From Meandrina meandrites (Eukaryota > Cnidaria > Anthozoa > Scleractinia > Meandrinidae), in contig OY855914.1 in NCBI GenBank assembly GCA_963693305.1, positions 25,155,472 to 25,219,471 on the forward strand: DNA of 64,000 nucleotides, written 5' to 3'. Position numbers and translations under genes: made by a program. Position 1 is the first letter of the stretch, and each line of letters starts with the position of its first letter. A model generated the notes under the pieces. It ran no database searches and was not told the origin of the DNA. It saw only the letters and a program-made list of their open reading frames with translations. Positions 39,060-52,969 of this stretch are shown here, in pieces.

Positions 39060-39099
39060 AGTACAGGATTCTAGCGTTTTGAAGCTTTGGCCTCGAGTT

Positions 39100-39185
39100 T
39101 CTGGGACCTTTACTGAAATGTTTTGTTAGACAGAATCTCAAGGAACGCCCACGGTGTGCATGAATCTAACCAATCACAGGCCAGC
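39100..39185 (-). promoter_or_regulatory. Putative 5' UTR/promoter-proximal region of the ADAMTS gene
   Basis: Upstream of the start codon the minus strand has acatttcag|TAAAGG (acceptor near 39113), which could end a 5' UTR intron, and an inverted CCAAT box (ATTGG, 39170..39174). No TATA box was identified. Weak motif evidence only. Confidence 0.25.
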
Positions 39186-42100
39186 TTGTCGATAGCGACG
39201 TTATACGCGATGACACAAATCACCTGGTGAGAGAGGAAAGAGTTTTACATCACAAAACTGTGCATTTTACTACTTACTACACAAGACCGGTGTAGTGCTA
39301 GAAACAAACCAAGAATTGCTGCTGTTTCGTGGAGTCGATCGGTTCCTTCTCTTCGACAATCGCTGTGGGTGAGTTACAACTAGAAAATTGACATTAGTGT
39401 CAAACAAATCATTAGAAACTACAACGAGAGGGTTTTGATTAAGCGCCCAGCCGTTAGAATCGGCCTGGATAAGTGACTTCTTGACAGCGGTTTCGGAATT
39501 CACGTTTTGCACAGGATTAAAGTCACACATACAGATCCTCTGCAGGTTTGTTTATGTAGCCTTTGACGCTGTTTAATTTATGAGGATGAGTTCCTTTTGC
39601 GCCGGTGATGGCTGGCAGTAATGATGTCACCAAAGCCGCTTTGTAACGGCCTGTCGCTCAAAGCGCTGAAAAGACTGTCACAAAAAACATTGAATAAATT
39701 TTCCGCAAGACAATGAAAACAAATCACTTTTCCAGTCCTGCGTCTAGGCAGTTGAGGATGTCAAATACTCGAGACAACAGCGTTTTCATCAACACAGTTG
39801 CGCAACACAGCACAAATCCTGTTATCTGCTTCTTCTTTTTATTGACCGCAAACAAAGGTAAATATTTATATCAAACTGATCAATGAGCACCGAAAACTGG
39901 TGCCCAAGGTAGATACGACAAATATCGCACGGCCCGGAGTCTGTATCAAGTCCGAAGTCCCCAAATCTTCTCATAATGTACATATCAGTGCTGGTCACGT
40001 TGGAAACTAAAACAATACAGTGACAATAACAAAGTGACAGCCTAATAATATTTTGGACGGTTTACAATAACCTCAATATTGTGAATTCATGTCACTGGAC
40101 ATTCACAATCATGAATACTTTGTATACACTTTCCATTAAATAAGTAACTCAGAGTTGAATTAGAGCTCCATAGCACTGAAAGATCCTGAAAATAATAAAC
40201 GAATTCTCTTAAGAACGAGTGAAATCCAAATATCAAAATGCGACCTTTTATGGATACACTTATAAGTTCCATGCCACAGATTGAAAATATTGTTGTTTCT
40301 TCTCGCTGATTGTTCAACTACGGAAACCCTTCAAACTGAAACATCAATGCAGTCCTGGAATTCTAAACTAAAAGCTGCTAAATTTACATCAACAACAAAT
40401 GCCCGAAAAGGTAAAATTTTCTAAAGGTCACTGGCAATTGAGAACTTGCATTAACGTTTTAAAAATACCTCGGAATGATCAAATTAGGTACAGATGCAAT
40501 CGATTTAAAATGCGTTTATATAAAAGAAATTCACATCAAAACGTAAAAATTCCGATTCTTTTGCTTCAAAACAGCTAGAAGTGGTTTTTGATTTGCTGTA
40601 AGCATGTTCATAAGGTTGTACAACGTATTTTGTTTTGTCCCGTTTCCGCTGTGACCCCGTACCGCACCGCGGAACAGCAGCGTTTTGCGTTGCAAAACTT
40701 TCAGACATTAATCTCTCTGTTGTCGCACAGCCATTCCTGTCGTCAAATGAGACCGGAAACAATTTGCTTGATATCAATTTCCTACAAAACATGTCGAATG
40801 ACAACGCTCGCTGGTGTATTTCGATCGAGTACCTCGGTTTGTACCACACTAATTGCGGGCAGCTAGCAGAAAAAATTTGCGCGCGCTTATTTTGCATGTA
40901 GAGATAATTCTAGAAAACTGTCAGCGGATTTGCCGTCCCAGGAATGCTTTCGATTGGTCCGTGGATTAGTTCTGAGCTGATCGTCTTAGAGGTCTTGTAT
41001 GTCAGTCCTCTGTAACAATGTTGAATTAACACGAGTTTTCCCTTCTTATGCGCTAAGAAGGAGATTTTCTATGGACGTTTAAACAAAGCGAAACATTTTA
41101 AGAATTTACATCGGCAAAGGCGGCGCGCATTTGGTCTAACGCGGCAAAGCGCGAAAAACTACTTTGAAAATCGACCGCAGATTCTGCGGCACCAAAGTGC
41201 CAAGTGGCAAAAAGCCGATTTATTTTAAAAAAGGGTCACAATTCTTTACCAAAACTTAAAATCGAATTATAACTTTCTGCCGCCGTAACCGAATGCAGTT
41301 CTGCTTTGTTTGCACCGAGCTTTTAGACGATTACCTCAAATAGATGATGCGGTTACTCAATTTGGCATTTTGGGTCGTATTTTAATAGCACATCCGATGT
41401 AAAGATAAAATTTTATCATGAAGCAAAAAGAGATCGTTTTATTCAGCGACGTGCGTGACTTTTCAAGGTCTTTGCTATCCTCCGTGAAACACATATTGTC
41501 GTCTCTTTGGCTCGGGACCATATCGTCGTACAATTCTCGCTTGTTGCACAGTGTGACCATTAAGATTTATATCAACATTCAATTTCTCAATATATGTCTC
41601 CATAAATTTCTTGTAGTATACTTTGGGAGAATTCTACTATATATCACTTTGGCTGTCAGTGAGTGTCCTCTAAAACAAACACTTTAAATCAGACACATCG
41701 TGAAATTCTCATCTGTCATTGCTGAAAACGAAACTTTAGGTATACATTTCTACTACAAATACCACATGACAAAAACTCGTTTGATATTCTTAGAATTCCC
41801 CTCTGATTTTATCATCTTCTTCATTAATTTGAGCTCAAAAAACACCGCGTTCTTTGCCCCAGTTTGTAAAGAGGCATAAACTCGTCACCCTAATCTTTAT
41901 AATCAGGCGAAATTCTGATCCATTCGTGGCGAGATAACTGCCGTTAACATAACTCACAGACATAACAGTATCGTTCTGTATGAGGTCTTTTTCTGTCAAG
42001 CAATCTGGTTATGCTAGCATAGACACCTTTATATCCGTAACTTACCTTAGGCGTTTTCTCCGGTGGTTTCACAAGATTCCTGTTCGTTTTGAAACACGTA

Positions 42101-45100
42101 TTGCAAATTCTTTTCGAATGTTCCGCCTTTTTGTGCGCGTAGACAAAGAGATGATATAAATATAGTTCCTTTCTCTTGGAGAAAACGTGCACTCCGTCGG
42201 TGAACTAAATTAAAATTATCAAAAATGGCTAAGGTCAGGAGTGATGAGAGCTAGCTGTGTGGATATTTTCAGCTAAAGTCCTTATACGAGACGCGCACGT
42301 TCAAGAATGAACTGCGGAATTCCCTTCAACATTGCCGATTAACAGCCAAACTTGTACACGGACTTAGTTAAACACTGGCAAACGCCCTCGAATTAAAAAC
42401 GAACGTAAAGTAAAACGATACGATGTGTCTTATTGACGGATAATTTGCCAGTAAGAAGCTAACCTCTAAAATGCCATTTTCGAAACAAATGAAAAACTAT
42501 TTGCGGTTTATAAAGATCATCCTTTTAGTTGGTTTATTGGAAAGAAATCTCCTTTACGTATAGAATACAACGAGGGCACGTTTGTGGGTCAAACTTCGAC
42601 TAAATCCTGTACAAACAAAAAAAAACATTCCACTAAAAGCTTTCTATGTTATGACAATCGCCTAAAACATAGAGTTTTGTATTCGTTTTATTCATGTGAC
42701 AGTCGGAAATAGCCTTGTGTAATTTTGTTTTTTAACCCTTTGGGTGGGATGTGCGATCTCTTCGCTTATTTCCCTCCCATATTCCCCGGTCGTGCTTCAA
42801 GCAAGTCTTAAAATAAAATATCGATAAAATCTGAACACAGATATATACCTTTAAGTTAATATAAGTCTTTCTATAAGATAAGATTTAGTTATCAATGATT
42901 TTGGCCATTAATAGCTAAAAACATCGACATCATGCACTTGGCGAAATTTCCTTATTTATGTAACTGAATAGTTTTAATCTTCTCTTGTTGTTTTCGGTTG
43001 TTGCAGTAATGTTCATATTCAAGCCAAAACAATTTGACTTTAATGTTAGCGAAAAATTTAAAGTGTACCAGATTTCTTCCATTTACCATTAACAGTGAGC
43101 CGGCAGTTAATCTGATTTCTCAACAGGCCGAGTATTTTAATGCTATGATATTAATGGCAGACTAGGCTGATAATATAAACTTGCATTAAACTTGGATAAT
43201 GCACGCAACATGAAATACGAAGCTTGTCTTACTAGAATTTTCTGGCATATTCAGCTTAAACCCACCTAAGAGAACTTCGAGCTCAAATCCACTTGAAAAG
43301 AAACCATTGGAGTTGAAAGCTAAGCGCATCGGGTAACAACATTTGATTATCGCCCGGTAAACAAGCGAATTAACAACTGGTGCAGAACACAAACACTGTA
43401 TTGTCAAACACTTTTGATTTCACGAACAAAGCCTCAATATAAACCAGCGACTCTTCCTTGTGGTCAATACCTCTTCACCAACGAACCAATCACAGACAAG
43501 GAGGAATTGCGCGAAGGAATTGCGCAGGTCTCGTCTTAGAAGCTAATGGCCGGTAGCGGGAAACTGGTCGTATATGTTACAGCTTTACTTAAGTTGATCG
43601 CATTGAGTTTTTCAATCCGGATGACTCAGACTTTGTATGTCCGACAGAAGTGCAGTCATGCCGAGAATTTCGATCGCTTTGTACACGCAAACGATATAAC
43701 ATTAACATTGAGTAACATTGATTAAGTGCATTGATTACATTACCAAACTCGATACGTGAATTCTCTGAAATAATCGTCACCTACCCAAATAGTAATTTCT
43801 TCAAAAACTATTATTAAATTAAACGCGGAAAATTAAAGGATTGGTTGGTTCGCTTGACATGCACATTCTACATTTTCGCAGCCATGCCCCTTTCGTGGTC
43901 GCACAATCGCAAAGTTAAAAAAGTTTTTATCCAAAAAAAAAAAACCTTTACAACTGTGACTTTAGAGCTGGTTAACCATATCAAACGAAATCATTATTGG
44001 ATTCTAATAAAACTCGACAAAACCACAGAAACCACTTTTAACCGGTTTGTCAAAAAAAGAACCGGTACTACCTTTGTCTGCAAGAAAGTTATGTCTTGTA
44101 ATTTAAATTGGGAGTAACTTAGGCAATATGCTACAGATTTCTTCGCTGAGGTGTAAAATAGAGTGTAAATTGTAAAGTTCTGTTTTTTTTTTCTAGAACG
44201 TAGTAAGCAAGAGTATCGATTCGTCTTTTACTGAGAAAATCCTGCACTTCACTTCTCCACGGGACCTTACTATGCGTGATATCTTAAGACACACTGCTTC
44301 CGTTCAGGGATACTAAGCTGTCATTTTTTAACGCCAATAAGGTACCACAATAAAAGAAAGAACAGTTGAAAAAATCCTGAAAAACAAGTCTAAAAATACT
44401 CAATAGCGACCTAGCTTCCAAGCCAGCATTGGAATGCTGCCTTCTGTTTCAGAACATTTTTTTCTCTGCAGTTTAATTTCTTGGTATAAATCTAATGAAA
44501 TCTTAACATTTTACCTCAGAGGATCGAGGCTCAGTTTCCTCAATCTAATGTCCTGCCTGCTTTTTGTCAAAGAAAGGAAGACCAAAGGAAGGAATTAACA
44601 AGTGCGGGACAATTTTGAGAGTGGTGCGAGGTAATCAAAAACTCGCCTGTGTCTCTCTGCTGTTGTCGCCCAATTTTGGTGCATGTTCAAGTAGGTATGA
44701 TTGTTCCGCAGTCTCGGCTACGTCTGTGAAACACGCAATAGATTGGGATCGAGTAAGAGTTAATTGAATCCAAGTGGAGTACCCGTATAATGTAGCTAAA
44801 TCCTTTGCTGGTCATAAGGGTTCTTAAAACTTCCGAGTCTTCTTTTCATCACGAACATTTTTTCCATGTGGTTACATGGAACACACGGAAGCATTCTACA
44901 TGAAGTGCTGCACACAACGGCTTATCGAAGGAAGACGCGCCCTGCAAAATTTGCTTCACGCAGCAAAATGCTTTTTACAAGTCGTTAACGTTAGGTGTAG
45001 TTGCTGCAGGCGTGCAGATATGGAACTCTTTGCTTTATCTGCAGGCAATACCAGTGATATTGCATACACGGTCATTATATATGGGTGGCCCCAGGCTTAA

Positions 45101-45888
45101 CCAGAATTTCCGCCGCCTTCCTCTCGTGTTTGAGCTTTATTAGCACGGTTAGCAATCGAGCCTTCCACCATTGCATTGCATGCAATCTTGAAACGAGAAT
45201 TCGGCGAACCTTATCATTCTTAACATGTAACGGTAGAATAATCTCGTGTAACTACGAGCTTAGATTTGTTCGATATTCAAGGCCAAGCTTGTATCAGCAA
45301 AACTTGGACCTTGCGCGGAAGACCACACATGTTCAAAGCAGGACTAAGAAGGAAGTGTTACATGTGTAGCTGGCTTTATAATGTGCTTGTATTGAGATTT
45401 TCTACAAGTAGCGAACAAATCGTGCTTCTCCGCCATACTATAGTCAAACAAACCTTCACTAACATTCACCTCACATCACACTTTCCCGCAGTTCAGAGCA
45501 TTCATGTATGCGTTGCATTTCTTTTGCGAGCGCCTCTGGCAATAAAGGAATGCCAACACCTTCCTCTTTGATAAAGATTCAGAGAAAATTAAGCGTTTTA
45601 CCCAATCAGTCTTCGCTTAAGGTGTGCTACCCATAAAGGAACACTACAATTCCTCTCATTCATTGCAAAAGCGTAGCCTTTGATATGACGTCATCGAAAG
45701 CGTCTAGTCATGAATACCGAATAAGTTTGAAAAAATGTACAGTTCTTATCAACCAGATTTCAGCCGTGTGTTCTTTCTAAGATTGTTCTTAAATTTTCGC
45801 TTTCGGGGTCTCAACGTTCTCTAAGACCAAAAGGTTCTTATAAGAAAAGAGAGCGTATGTAGCTTCTTACATGCATGTTTGCAGCCTT

Positions 45889-46282
45889 TTAAAGCGGCAC
45901 TGTCACCGATTTTTATGATAACTTCGAAAAGCCAAAAGACATTCTAATCACAGGAGACTAAAAAATACTGGTTCAGTTTCACTTAAAACTACCCAACCAG
46001 TTCTCTGAGACTATAAATAAGTGTGTTTGGCTGCGGATCGCAAGAATGTGAATGGCTGCAACTTAAAAATATCAGGCTGATTTTTTCAAATGTTCTCTTT
46101 ATTTTGTGGAAAAATCACCCGTAACTGACTATGGTTTGTTCTTCGTTTGAGAAAATCAATAGATTTCCTTCTCTTGACTTTCTGGGAGTATTCTGCGTAC
46201 GTGAAAAATATTTCAAGTTGATTTCATCTTCAGCACATTTTCATCCCAAAACGTAAAAATCCCGTAACAGTGCCCCTTTAAA
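45889..46282. mobile_element. MITE-like element with TTTAAAGGGGCACTG ends
   Basis: Starts TTTAAAGCGGCACTGTCACC and ends GTAACAGTGCCCCTTTAAA, about 394 bp. The termini are inverted repeats of each other and related to those at 49974..50356. Confidence 0.55.
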
Positions 46283-47484
46283 CTAGTCGCACGGGAGAAA
46301 CCGCGAAATAGTCTATATTGTCATTTAGAAAACGGGCCGTTATTTTATTAACCTTTTGATTCCTGTTAAGTTTCAGTTAACCATAGTATGCCATAACAAC
46401 CGCTAAAACAGACTAAAACAGACTAATCTTGGACAAATGAAACATCTGAAAAGATCGGTGTAATAAACAGATTAAATTGCTTGTTACATGTTTAGAGGAT
46501 ATGTAACCCGGATCTATCTTGCAGCGAGAAACAACATTGTCAGACAGCTTAATAGCTCTTTTATTGTAAGGGAAATCTCACTCCGCAGTTGGTGTCGTCT
46601 GCATGGGAGAAAACAATTGCGCGTTAGACGCAGAGTAACCACAAAAATGTTTTCTTCTACACAACCAAATTTTCTGTCATTAGCAATTCAAAACTGACTG
46701 TTTTGCAATTTCATTTAATTTGAAACAGAGCTTAAATTCTTCTGGTCGTGTTACTTACTACTTACGAAGCACCAAGTTTTAGTGCACGATTTGATTTCAA
46801 AAGATTATGATGGTGTCAGCTGGCAATTTATTCCGAACAATGGCAAAATAGGTTAGAATAATGGGAACAAAGCTAAATGACAGGAAACCAAACAAAGATG
46901 CAGTAATGGCCTGATTTCGTACGCTGAACAGTGTTCGGAAAATGTCAGGAAACAGAAAGTGAAGACTATTAACAATGGCAAAGGAAGCCATTAAAAGTAT
47001 GAACGAACTTCGGAAGTTCGCGAGCCTCAGGCGTTTCCAAGTTTCGGTGATAAATTGGACTTCTGTCTGAAATCCTTGGACTTGATTGCTTCCTTTATTG
47101 GGTAAGAGTTTTAAAACATTTCTTGATCAAACACGCGTTGACAGAGCTGCTAGAAATGAACGCGCAGTCTGTAGTGAGAAAACTTTGAACAACATTATCA
47201 GCTGTATACCAAAATACGAAACTTATTAACAGCTTTCAAGTAAATGTCACTTTATGTTTTACTCAGGAACTATAAATAAGAAAATCAATCTTGTCCGAAT
47301 ATTGTTTACAAGTTGTTCTTGGCCATGTTTGATTGACAGCACAATGAACGGTACCACACGAATGTACCCATCGATAGCCTGCGTAAATCTTCACATAGTT
47401 TATAGACAGAAAGTAAAGAAAGTTCGTGTTAATAGTTTTGATTAAAATGATCATACTTTCATTTGGCTTCATTAAAAACATTTT

Positions 47485-47805
47485 CTGAACATACTGCTCA
47501 ATAGCTCTCATTTGAATTGTCACACACTACGGTTTCATCCACAGACTTAAAAGTTAAAACCACATTGTACAGCATAATAAACAGTACCACATGAAAGTAC
47601 TGCTCAATAGCTTTCATTTGAATGGTCACACAATAGGGTCTTATCCACAGACCTAACTAATTAAAAGTCAGAACCACCTTGTACACCATAATCAACAGTG
47701 CCACGTGAAAGTTCTACTCAATAGCTTTCATTTAAATGGCCACACACTAGGGTTTCATCCACAGACTTAAACGTTAGAACCACCTTGCACGACACAAGTA
47801 TAAGC
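47485..47805. repeat. Tandem repeat, three copies of a 106-114-bp unit
   Basis: The phrase CTGCTCAATAGCTTTCATTT starts, with changes, near 47494, 47600 and 47714. It is followed each time by CACACACTAGGGTTTCATCC and ACCACCTTGTAC-like phrases. One more copy stands alone near 49470..49545, and degenerate traces run to about 48130. Confidence 0.7.
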
Positions 47806-49973
47806 TAGTCAGCACAAAGAATAATCAGACTGAGAGCTACATTTTATCATACCCAGAAACTGGGTGCACTACACAATGAATCAAGAGGTCATCAGATAAA
47901 ACGATTCATTCTTGTTTGGGATCATAACCGCTACCACAAGACCGTTTTCGTTGAAAGCGTTATTTGAATGATCAATCGGTGAATAAGTCAGGTATCAGCC
48001 ACAGAAGTAACGTGCACTGAATTGTAAAAGTTATAAGATAATTCACGTATACACCTTTTTATAACAAATACTACCACAAGAATGCTTTCATTAGCAGCTA
48101 TTTTCTCAATGCTCGCATGTTGGACTACACCCATAGAATAAAACAGATAACATCAACCTTGCCAACCCCTTGAATGGTTATCTTTCACTTTAGTGTCAAT
48201 GAGGTTAAAAGCGTCTTTCATCTCACTTTTCCCTGCAAACATTTCTTCCATATATTATTTGTATAATTTCTATCCATGCTGCAAAAGATTTTAGTCAGAG
48301 ATGACTCAATATGATGCAAATCATTTCTATAAAAATGTTAAACCGTTCACTCATCCAACGTATACCAATAAGATCAATGTTTAACATAAACAAAGCAGAT
48401 GTTTTAGATAAACGTTTTGCCGGCTTACCTAACAGAGATTCCACGAGAATTAGATCAAGTTTTTTGAGCTGTAAAAAGGAAATAGAGAAAGCAGCGGTCT
48501 TCTGCATTCCTCAAGTCTAATAGCAATCCAAGAGACGTTGTCAAGAATTTTGATGGCTCAACCTTAAGCTGGTTATCGTAAATTGAATTCTATTCATTGC
48601 GTTTGAGGAAACATGGAGCCCCAACTAATTGGTTGCGACTTTTGTTCAATTTCCGTCGTGTCTTGTTTCGTAATTAATGGGTCGTACACCTTTTAAACTG
48701 CCGTCGTGTGAAACAGCAATTATTAGTCATGTCACATGTCCCCACATCCTTCAAAACAACAACGACATCTTTTACTTAGAAAGAACGAAATGAGAACAAC
48801 TAGCTCTTGAGGAATGTTTGCGCTGGAAGCTTTTAGCAGTGGGGAATTTCTGGCACGCTGCCGTTGAAATTAAGTTCTTTTCCTTCTCAAAACAAAACCC
48901 CGCAATATGATTGGATAATCTAATTTTGATGGGAGTGTCCCAGCATTTTGTGGTGAGACCAGACGAGTCTCTTTCCTAAAAAGTCAGCAGTCCCGTCAAA
49001 GCGTCTAGTTATCGATTGTTTATCAGGCCTAATGTTCTTAAACTGCTAATGTATTTCAATTCAGCTTATGTAAACACTCTAATCGGATTGTAGACTCACT
49101 GTTGAAAACTAAATTCAACCAAACTTGATTGGAATCTTGAAAAGAACAATGCGTAAATAGGTGACCTTGCATATTAAAACAACTTAGAAAATTCTAGATT
49201 CTTTTTAATCGAAGACCTATTCACGAAAGATTAAAACTTGTTTTATTAAGTCATTGTAAAGTAAAATACTTTTTAGCAAAGTTGTAGAGTGTCGTTTTGC
49301 TTTCTTTTAAGATTCCCAAGAGTGCAAATTGTTTAAAATTGAAAACAGAAAATTCCAAGTGTATTTTCAAAAATGAAAAACACACATTACTCACACATTC
49401 ACACGCTAGGGTCATACAAGGTCACACATTAGGATTTTGTTCAATGGTCTTCAATGATTTTAAAGTTAAAACAACCTTGTACCACATGAAAGTACTGCTC
49501 AATAGCTTTCATTTGAAATTTCACACACTAGGGTTTCGTCCACTACTAATCTTAGAGCTCTGTGAGAGCAAAACGTTGTATAATTTTGCAACACGTGATA
49601 ATGTAAGAGATGCACGTACAGGGAACCATCAAATCCACATTGACAAGGCCTTTATTTTTGAGGCAGCCATGTTGGTGCCTTCAAGGAAGTTGTCCTTAAA
49701 ACGAAATCGCGATTTCCGTTCTTTTCCAATAAAGAGAAATGACATGGCTTTCGTCCACCAATATGGCGGCCGTGACGTCACGGCTGGCATCCAAATTCTC
49801 CTTACAATATTGATACATTATCAAGCAAACAGGTTATGAGAATAAACGAAATCATCAACTAGGGAATACTGTATTGATGCAGTACTAAATTCTCCGAACA
49901 AACTTAAAAGAAATCCATGGCAATAGGTGACGAGAATTTACATGTTGGCGTTGGGAATGGATGGCGCTTAGTC

Positions 49974-50356
49974 TTAAAGGGACATTGTCATGCCTGGAAT
50001 ATCGTATTTTATAAGAATGGCCGGTAGCTTGCTATAATTGCGCTTTATTTTCTTGCAATAGAAAGCAAAAAATGCTAAAAGTGGTAAAAGCAAAGAAATA
50101 TCAACTAAGAGGAAAAAGTGACTAATAAAAGGTTCAAAATTTCACCAGAACGACAGATTTTATTTCTGGACATCCTATCAATCGCAATCCACTTCCATCT
50201 TTCCAATCCGGTACTTCCTCCTCAAAATAACTGTTCTATCTTGTTTTGTGGGATCTTTTTATCAAATTTATTCGTGTATTTGGTGGCATTTGGCAATATA
50301 CTGAGGGAATTAGAAAATGGAAATTTCTATGATCAGCCGTGATAGTGTCCCTTTAA
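49974..50356. mobile_element. MITE-like element with TTAAAGGGACA ends
   Basis: Starts TTAAAGGGACATTGTCATG and ends GTGATAGTGTCCCTTTAA, about 383 bp, close in length and ends to the 45.9 kb element. The short frame inside is not credible. Confidence 0.55.
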
Positions 50357-51149
50357 AAGCTGTTGTATGCAGTGGATAAATGAAGTCCAGCCGTCGTAGC
50401 TTCCAGATCTTTCCTATTTTAAAATGAAACTCGACATAAATGTCTAGTTATGTATAGAGTTATATCAAAGAAGTCCCTGAAGTCTGTTAAAAGCTATATG
50501 TCGGCTCAATTGATAAGTTTTTCTTAGTTTAGTCTTGCTCATTTTTTGCTGCAAAAGAATTCAATAAATTTTGAAGCCACACATGTTGTACATTTGACCC
50601 TTCTTCTTTCAAACCGGAAAGGTTTGAGTGCTTCTTTATCGCATTATTTTATTTTAAAATGAATTCGACTATTGCTTTACATTAATCAATGAATAGAAGG
50701 AAATGGTAATTTATATTTAAGAGTTTACAGAAAGTTTGTTTGATCCGCGTTCAGCTCAAACGTGATTAAAAATGTGACATATTCGAAGATCGCCTTTTGG
50801 TGAATTTTTTTTTTCAAAACCCACACTCCAAGGCTAAAAAAAACTACATCGAGCCTCCTTAACTAACGACCAGGCAATTTATTTTACATTTAAATAGCAT
50901 CCATGTTTTTGTCAACTGTCAGTCAAAGGAAATGGATGCTACGATTTCTTTCGTCACTGGGTTGTACAAAATTACCTCCAAGTCGAAAGAAGCATAAAAA
51001 AATGGTTTCTAAGGCAGAAAAACATCAGAGACTTGTCAAGCAAAATGAAAAAACGATGATTAAGATTGGGAAAAAATTGAGACGGATTGTGAATGGCAAA
51101 ACAAATGTTTCGGTCCAGAAGAAATATGTTACAATAGAAGGATAAAACA

Positions 51150-51395
51150 TGACGTTATACGGCAAACGGCAAACGAGAGCTTGCTTTTCATTTTGTTACC
51201 TTTTCATCGAATTCTAAAGTAGATCCCAGAACAATAAGAAAAAAAAATACACTTTCACGACAAACACAAACATGCTCATTTCCGCGTACAACACCAAACA
51301 GCAGACGGTAGAAGTGGAATTCTTCCCGTTCGCGGGAAAAACAAACGTCACACCAAACGCATGCGCTTTTGTTATCCTTTGTCGCGGTAGAATCT
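51150..51395 (-). repeat. Dispersed repeat, copy 2
   Basis: On the minus strand: GACGTTTGTTTTTCCCGCGA, GAATTCCACTTCTACCGTCT, TACGCGGAAATGAGCATG. Matches 23505..23700 with scattered changes and extends at the GTAACAAAA ... GCAAGCTC end. Confidence 0.6.
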
Positions 51396-52969
51396 GGTTC
51401 CCAGAGCCCGCATTCCCCGAACGCTGATCTAGGTTATCGCAGGCGCCGGGAACAAGATTGGTGGCAGGTACAAAGTTGTCTAATTTCGTGTCCAAACAAG
51501 GAGACAGCTATCAGAGTAAACTATAATTTGCTCTTTCTTAAGTGTAAAACTGGAAACGTTGTAAAATATTCCCAAACGTGGTAAGCGTGCACCCTTGAAC
51601 AATAATTAACAAGGCGGCGAAGATGTGGATTTCCGACTCTATTTTTGCCTATTAAGTCAAATATTGCAAACTTGATGTCACGAATAAACCGTTATCATGC
51701 TATTAAATATATTGTTACCACACAAAGTTTGCTACAAAAGATCTTTTGTAATACTGTCGCATTTAAGTGAGATGGGCCTATTCCCGTTTGGTGAAATTTC
51801 CTGCTTTGTAGCTTCCCTTCAGTTTGTGGCGAAGCAGAGTTTTAAATATCTAAGGTTCCTAATTCTAATTGCAATATATATAATTACCTCTTCTTTTCAA
51901 ACAGTATATTTTTATACGAGTGTTCTGTTTTGTCGTCGGCTAAGTGAAGCAAGTTTTTGCACCAGGTACTAAGCCGGGGAAAAGTGGTACGTTTCTGTTC
52001 GCGGTAATTATAAACTGAAAATGTTTGCGGTGATTTACAATGCAGGATACAAAAATTTATAGGGTTTGTGTAAGCTCGAACGTGGACATTTTCGACAGCT
52101 TACACCACAGGCAAAAGTTGACCTTTGTATGAATAATTTGAGGATCAGTGGCCCCAACCTCACTTGAGTCTACGCTCACTATAAGCCAACACGAGGCGAC
52201 AGTTTTCACTGAATTTCTTGCGCAGAATTTAAGCAAAAAACGAACCGTTACTTCATTGTGATGTTTGGAAAATGTGATGTAACATGTTGATTACTATACC
52301 CAATTACCGCACATGCTAAATTAATCTTAGGTCGTAGATCTTTTCTGCACTATATGCCATGTGCTTACCGTTAGGCGACGAAATCCCGCGCGGAATAAAC
52401 CAACAAGCTTTAAGTCTTGTCTTCGAAAAATTGCAAAGCAAAAACGGCTCTGTCAGAGAAACCAGTGCTCACTTGAATTCGCTCTGCTTATTACTCTGTA
52501 CCAGCGCCTCTTTGAGAAAGCACTGAATGAAAATGAAATTAAACCACAGACACCAAAAGCACATTGATTCCTCGTAGAAGCAATATCACTTTGCAAACAT
52601 TCAAACTGCAATTACGCTAATTTCGATCGTGGTTTGGTCCGCAAAACATATATAAAACCTCATGGAAATTTATAAATGGCTCAACACAATATTACATTTT
52701 AGTGGATCTAATTTTGTCTCAAGATGGTTTTGTAGTGGGGAGGGGCAGGGTCCTAACCTCTCTCTTGAAGGCCCACCTTCATATCATTACGTCTAGTGCA
52801 GAAACCATAAATTTAATTGCAGTATATTTATAATAACAATAATGAGATTGCATTCCTTTGCTCTAAAATGATCAACCCCAATGCTAAGCAGCTCGCATTT
52901 GTAGATGAAAGTCTGGTTTTAATTTAATCGCCTGCAATTGGCGAGACAGGTCAGAGAATTTCGAAATTT

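Larger units (their letters stand above)
35361..37514. other. Intron between exons 4 and 3, no further exon seen
   Basis: 2.2 kb holding a degenerate SINE, the hairpin at 35745 and the alternating CG tract at 36960. Open frames here show no recognisable protein. Confidence 0.7.

Noticed and set aside
42045..42150. Possible minus-strand exon ending AACGCCTAAG|gtaagt
   Set aside because: The donor looks good, but no convincing acceptor and no recognisable protein (HSKRICNTCFKTN).
47485..47805. CRISPR-like array
   Set aside because: Units are 106-114 bp with no short repeat/unique spacer pattern, and the DNA is animal nuclear.
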